Assembly (NCBI GenBank): GCA_036169595.1
Contig: CM069766.1
Span: forward strand, 2,392,501-2,456,500
DNA length: 64,000 bases
Source: Dictyostelium firmibasis
Lineage: Eukaryota; Evosea; Eumycetozoa; Dictyosteliales; Dictyosteliaceae
Reading direction: 5' to 3'
Under the pieces are notes generated by a model that had not been told where the DNA came from, ran no database searches, and worked only from the letters and a program-made list of their open reading frames with translations. Below, piece after piece: positions 61,034 through 64,000 of this stretch. Position numbers and translations under genes: made by a program. How positions within the stretch are numbered: the stretch's first letter is position 1; each line of letters opens with the position of its first letter.

Positions 61034-64000
61034 TTATTTGTTTTCTTTTCTTTGTTTTTCCAACTCTTCAAGATCTGAAATTAATTTTTGTTTTTCATTC
61101 TTTTTCAAATGATTGGATACATTTACAATACTAATTACTTGTCTAATGGTATATTCAGAGTCACGAGCTAAATTATAAAGATCGGATTCGGGTAGGTAGA
61201 AAGCGGTAATATAGTTTTCGACGTGCTTAATGTGTGGTATTGGCCTAATGGTTGTTAATTGTTCGATATTACTTTGAAGTTTCTTTACATCCATCATCAT
61301 TAGATTTCTACCAAAGTAGTTACATTTTTTAATTTTCGAATAAGAATCGATCAATGTCTCCATAGCCAAAGTAATAGTATTCTCCCATAATAAATTTTTA
61401 ATCTTGGGTGTTATCAAACTACTCTTTGATGATATTTCATCTAATAAACCTGTAAATCTATGGAATTCAATGATAATTGGGGTTGTATATGAATTTGATT
61501 CAGTTGTTGGGGCTTCTTTTAATTCCCATTTAATTGATGATATTAAACTTGGTATATTTTCAAGCTTTATTAAAAAAGAAAAAAAAGTTTTAGCAACAAA
61601 TAAGTGGTACTATAAATATTTATAAAGATAAATAGTTACATTTAAAAATTGAGAAGTTATATTTTTATAACATAAATTTCTTAGTGAAGCAACAACACTA
61701 ACCGTTTCAACATAGAAATTACTAATTTGCATTATTTTTTCATTTGGAATTAAGTCTAAAACCAAAGGCTGAGCTTCCATTATACAATCTACTAAAAACA
61801 TCATTGACTCCAAACCAATGATTTTATTCTCTAAACCATATAAATTCTTTGATTGAGTAAGATCGACCAATTCACTTAATTTTGGTAATGACCAATGAAT
61901 TAAAATTTCATCCTCTCCATTATATGTATTCTGATTATTACCATTTTGACTATTACCAGAAGAGTTTGAATGATGATTTGGTAAGTTATTTGATGAATTC
62001 GTTAAATTGCTACTTGAATTATTATTGTTACTGTTACTGTTATTGTTGTGGTGGTTTGGTGTTATTGATGGACTATTATTTGTTGAAATTGAAATGTTTG
62101 GTAAAAATATATTTTCTTTTGATTGATTTAATGTCGAAGGTGATTTATTTTGTGGCATATGGGGCGATGACATTTTGGATTGAAACGCTGATGCTGATAA
62201 TAAGGATGATTTTTCTTGAACTGGTGGTGAAAATTTATGTTTTAATCTTTGCATCGTTTTTTTTAACATTGGATTAACTAAAATATTAAAAAAAAAGTTA
62301 ATAGCCATAAAATAAATAAATAATTAAATAAATAAATATTTTTACGTACCATTGCTTGTATCAAATAATGAATGATTCTCACCAAAGAAAGTGAAAACTG
62401 AATAAACATAAAATTCTAATAATTGAGAAATTGCAGTAAAAATTGGATATGACAATTGTTTTAAAATTTTCATCATTTGTAAATAGTAACCAATTTGTTT
62501 AATTACATTAATCGTTGTTGATGAAATTAATGGACCACCTGTTGAAGTTGTTTCTATAACCTCACTACCATTACCATTATTATTAATATTATTGTTATTA
62601 GCACCATTTGTTGCTAAATCAACTTGTGAAGTATTTAAATTTGTTGATGAATTATTATTATTATTATTTCCAGCAGCTTCTGATAAAGTTCTTCTACCAT
62701 TTACAAGAGAGAATGGATTACCTTCGTTTTTGAAATTATTTAAAAATGGTGTATCATAATCCTCTATATTAAAACTTGTAGGTTTTTGATCACCAATAGT
62801 TAGGAAAGTTGAAAGATTCATTGTTGGAAGTGGAGGTTTTGAAGCAGAAGATTTTCTACTTCCTCCACCTTGTTGTTGTTGATGGTTGAAACTACTCATA
62901 ACAATACCAAACTCTTTAACATCTAAAACTGTGAAACTATTAGGTAATGGCATTTTATGCCACATTTCATTCTCCAACATTGTTTTAAGTCTTTCAATTG
63001 TTTCCTTATGAAAGTTTTGAAAGTAGTCCAATGATTTCTCCTTCATTATACCCTTTAAAAGATTTGCTTCCTCACCAGAGAATTCATTACCAACCTCTAT
63101 GAATTGATTGATTGAATCCAATACCTTTATAAAATATTCAATCTTGAATTTTGGGCTCAATGAATTTAAAATATGTCTTACTTGATTTTGAATAGAATTC
63201 CAAATGGTCCTTTTATTCACATTAAATAATTTAAATACCTCCATACAAAATAGTTTTTCTGATGCTTCTATTGTTTCTTCTTTATTTTTATTACTATTAT
63301 CATTGCTACCTATTTTATCAATTTCTTCTAAACTATTTATCTTTTTTAAAATCCATTGTTTCATCATATAATGTGACCACATTAAATCTGAAAGATGTTC
63401 AAGTATACCCATTAATGATGGTATATATTGATCTTCTTTTAAATGTTGACTCATTTCAACAAATTTCATACTATAGTAAAAAAAAAAATTAATGTTAACA
63501 AACTGAAATAAATAAATTACATATAATTATATTATCATTATTGTTATTATTATTAGTCACATACTGAGATAATTCTTCAGGTTTTGGATATGTTAAATTT
63601 AAATGAGTTTTTAAAATTTTTTTAGAATGATCTTCAATATTTAAAATGAAATTTTGATGAATTTTATCTTTAATTCTTTGGAATTTTTTTAATTTGAAAT
63701 AACTGTTCATAATGATTTCGAATTGTTTTGGATCAAAATTATGACAAACACTATGTAAAGATGAATCGATTTTATCCAATACAGTGTCTGCATTGACTTG
63801 AATATTTGATGCAATGTCTTTGATGCAAGTATATTTGGAATATTTTGTGATAACTTGGTTCCATTGATTTAAAAGATCCAATGCTTGTGAAAATTCATTC
63901 ATGTTTAATAGAATATCGATCTTTCTCGCCGTATCTGATATCTCCTTAATTATATGTGATTCTTGATACATAAATTTAGATAATTGTCTAATCCTATGCT
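61034..64000 (-). CDS. vps50: VPS50/syndetin, EARP tethering-complex subunit (5' end outside window)
   Basis: Four exons are visible, from the window edge to 63565, then 63470-62350, 62277-61640 and 61564-61034, in continuous phase; the N-terminus lies beyond 64000. The protein follows human VPS50/CCDC132 block for block: DSYIP-like DQYIPSLMGILEHL, GEEANLLKGIMKEKSLDYFQNFH, TTINVIKQIGYYLQMMKILK, FFGENHSLFDTSN, SLVF-like SMMFLVDCI, and a C-terminus with NLLWENTITLAMETL, IRPIPHIKHVENYITAFYL and VNVSNHLKKNEKQKLISDLEEL. VPS50 replaces VPS54 in the GARP-related EARP complex (with VPS51-53) and tethers vesicles for endosome recycling. Asn/Ser linkers are added in two places. It is convergent with the trehalose gene, with about 140 bp between stops. 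Confidence 0.92.

Overview
The window is nuclear DNA from a social amoeba, almost certainly Dictyostelium discoideum or a very close relative. The signs are extreme A+T richness, homopolymer A/T tracts between genes, short AT-rich introns with GTAAGT/GTATGT-type donors, AAT microsatellites, and proteins interrupted by Asn, Gln, Ser or Thr runs. No prokaryotic feature (operon, Shine-Dalgarno site, CRISPR) is present. Coordinates of spliced genes span first to last coding base; exon limits are my reading of splice sites plus reading-frame continuity.

Layout. 1-12.4 kb: the 3' part of a large leucine-rich-repeat gene, a mitochondrial IBA57/CAF17-type Fe-S assembly factor, a large type I membrane protein, a decayed stretch with pseudogene pieces, and a five-exon GNAT/glycine-N-acyltransferase-like gene. 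12.5-25.7 kb: an ankyrin-like family gene split by an apparent frameshift, complex I subunit NDUFB9, a tandem trio of aldo-keto reductases, sideroflexin, an Asn-rich protein with a filamin-like domain, and a short-chain dehydrogenase. 25.7-29.6 kb is the only clearly accessory region: two identical tRNA-Asp(GUC) genes facing each other, each with an external B box downstream, plus duplicated tRNA-like (A box/B box) repeats, a near-perfect 144-bp direct repeat and a possible retroelement fossil. 29.6-47.7 kb: eIF5A, a PLC-X-domain protein, flap endonuclease 1, a VPS9-domain Rab5-GEF-like protein, a Rab1-like GTPase, a secreted SdrD/colossin-like protein and mitochondrial enoyl-CoA hydratase. 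48-64 kb: a BTG/Tob protein, a Gln/Asn-rich protein with a possible CaaX end, a zinc-ribbon protein, the TPLATE subunit of the TSET coat, a bifunctional trehalose-6-phosphate synthase/phosphatase, and VPS50/syndetin (5' end beyond the window).

Functional themes. Four genes serve membrane traffic (VPS9 protein, Rab1-like, TPLATE, VPS50), four serve mitochondria (IBA57, NDUFB9, sideroflexin, enoyl-CoA hydratase), and several are metabolic reductases or sugar enzymes. Each gene has its own spacer and orientation, so they are neighbours rather than a linked system. I did not find a convincing new multi-gene system. The best leads are the tRNA-Asp/tRNA-like repeat cluster, the missing canonical splice acceptor in the FEN1 gene, the frameshifted ankyrin-like gene, and the decayed coding pieces at 9.8-10.8 kb.
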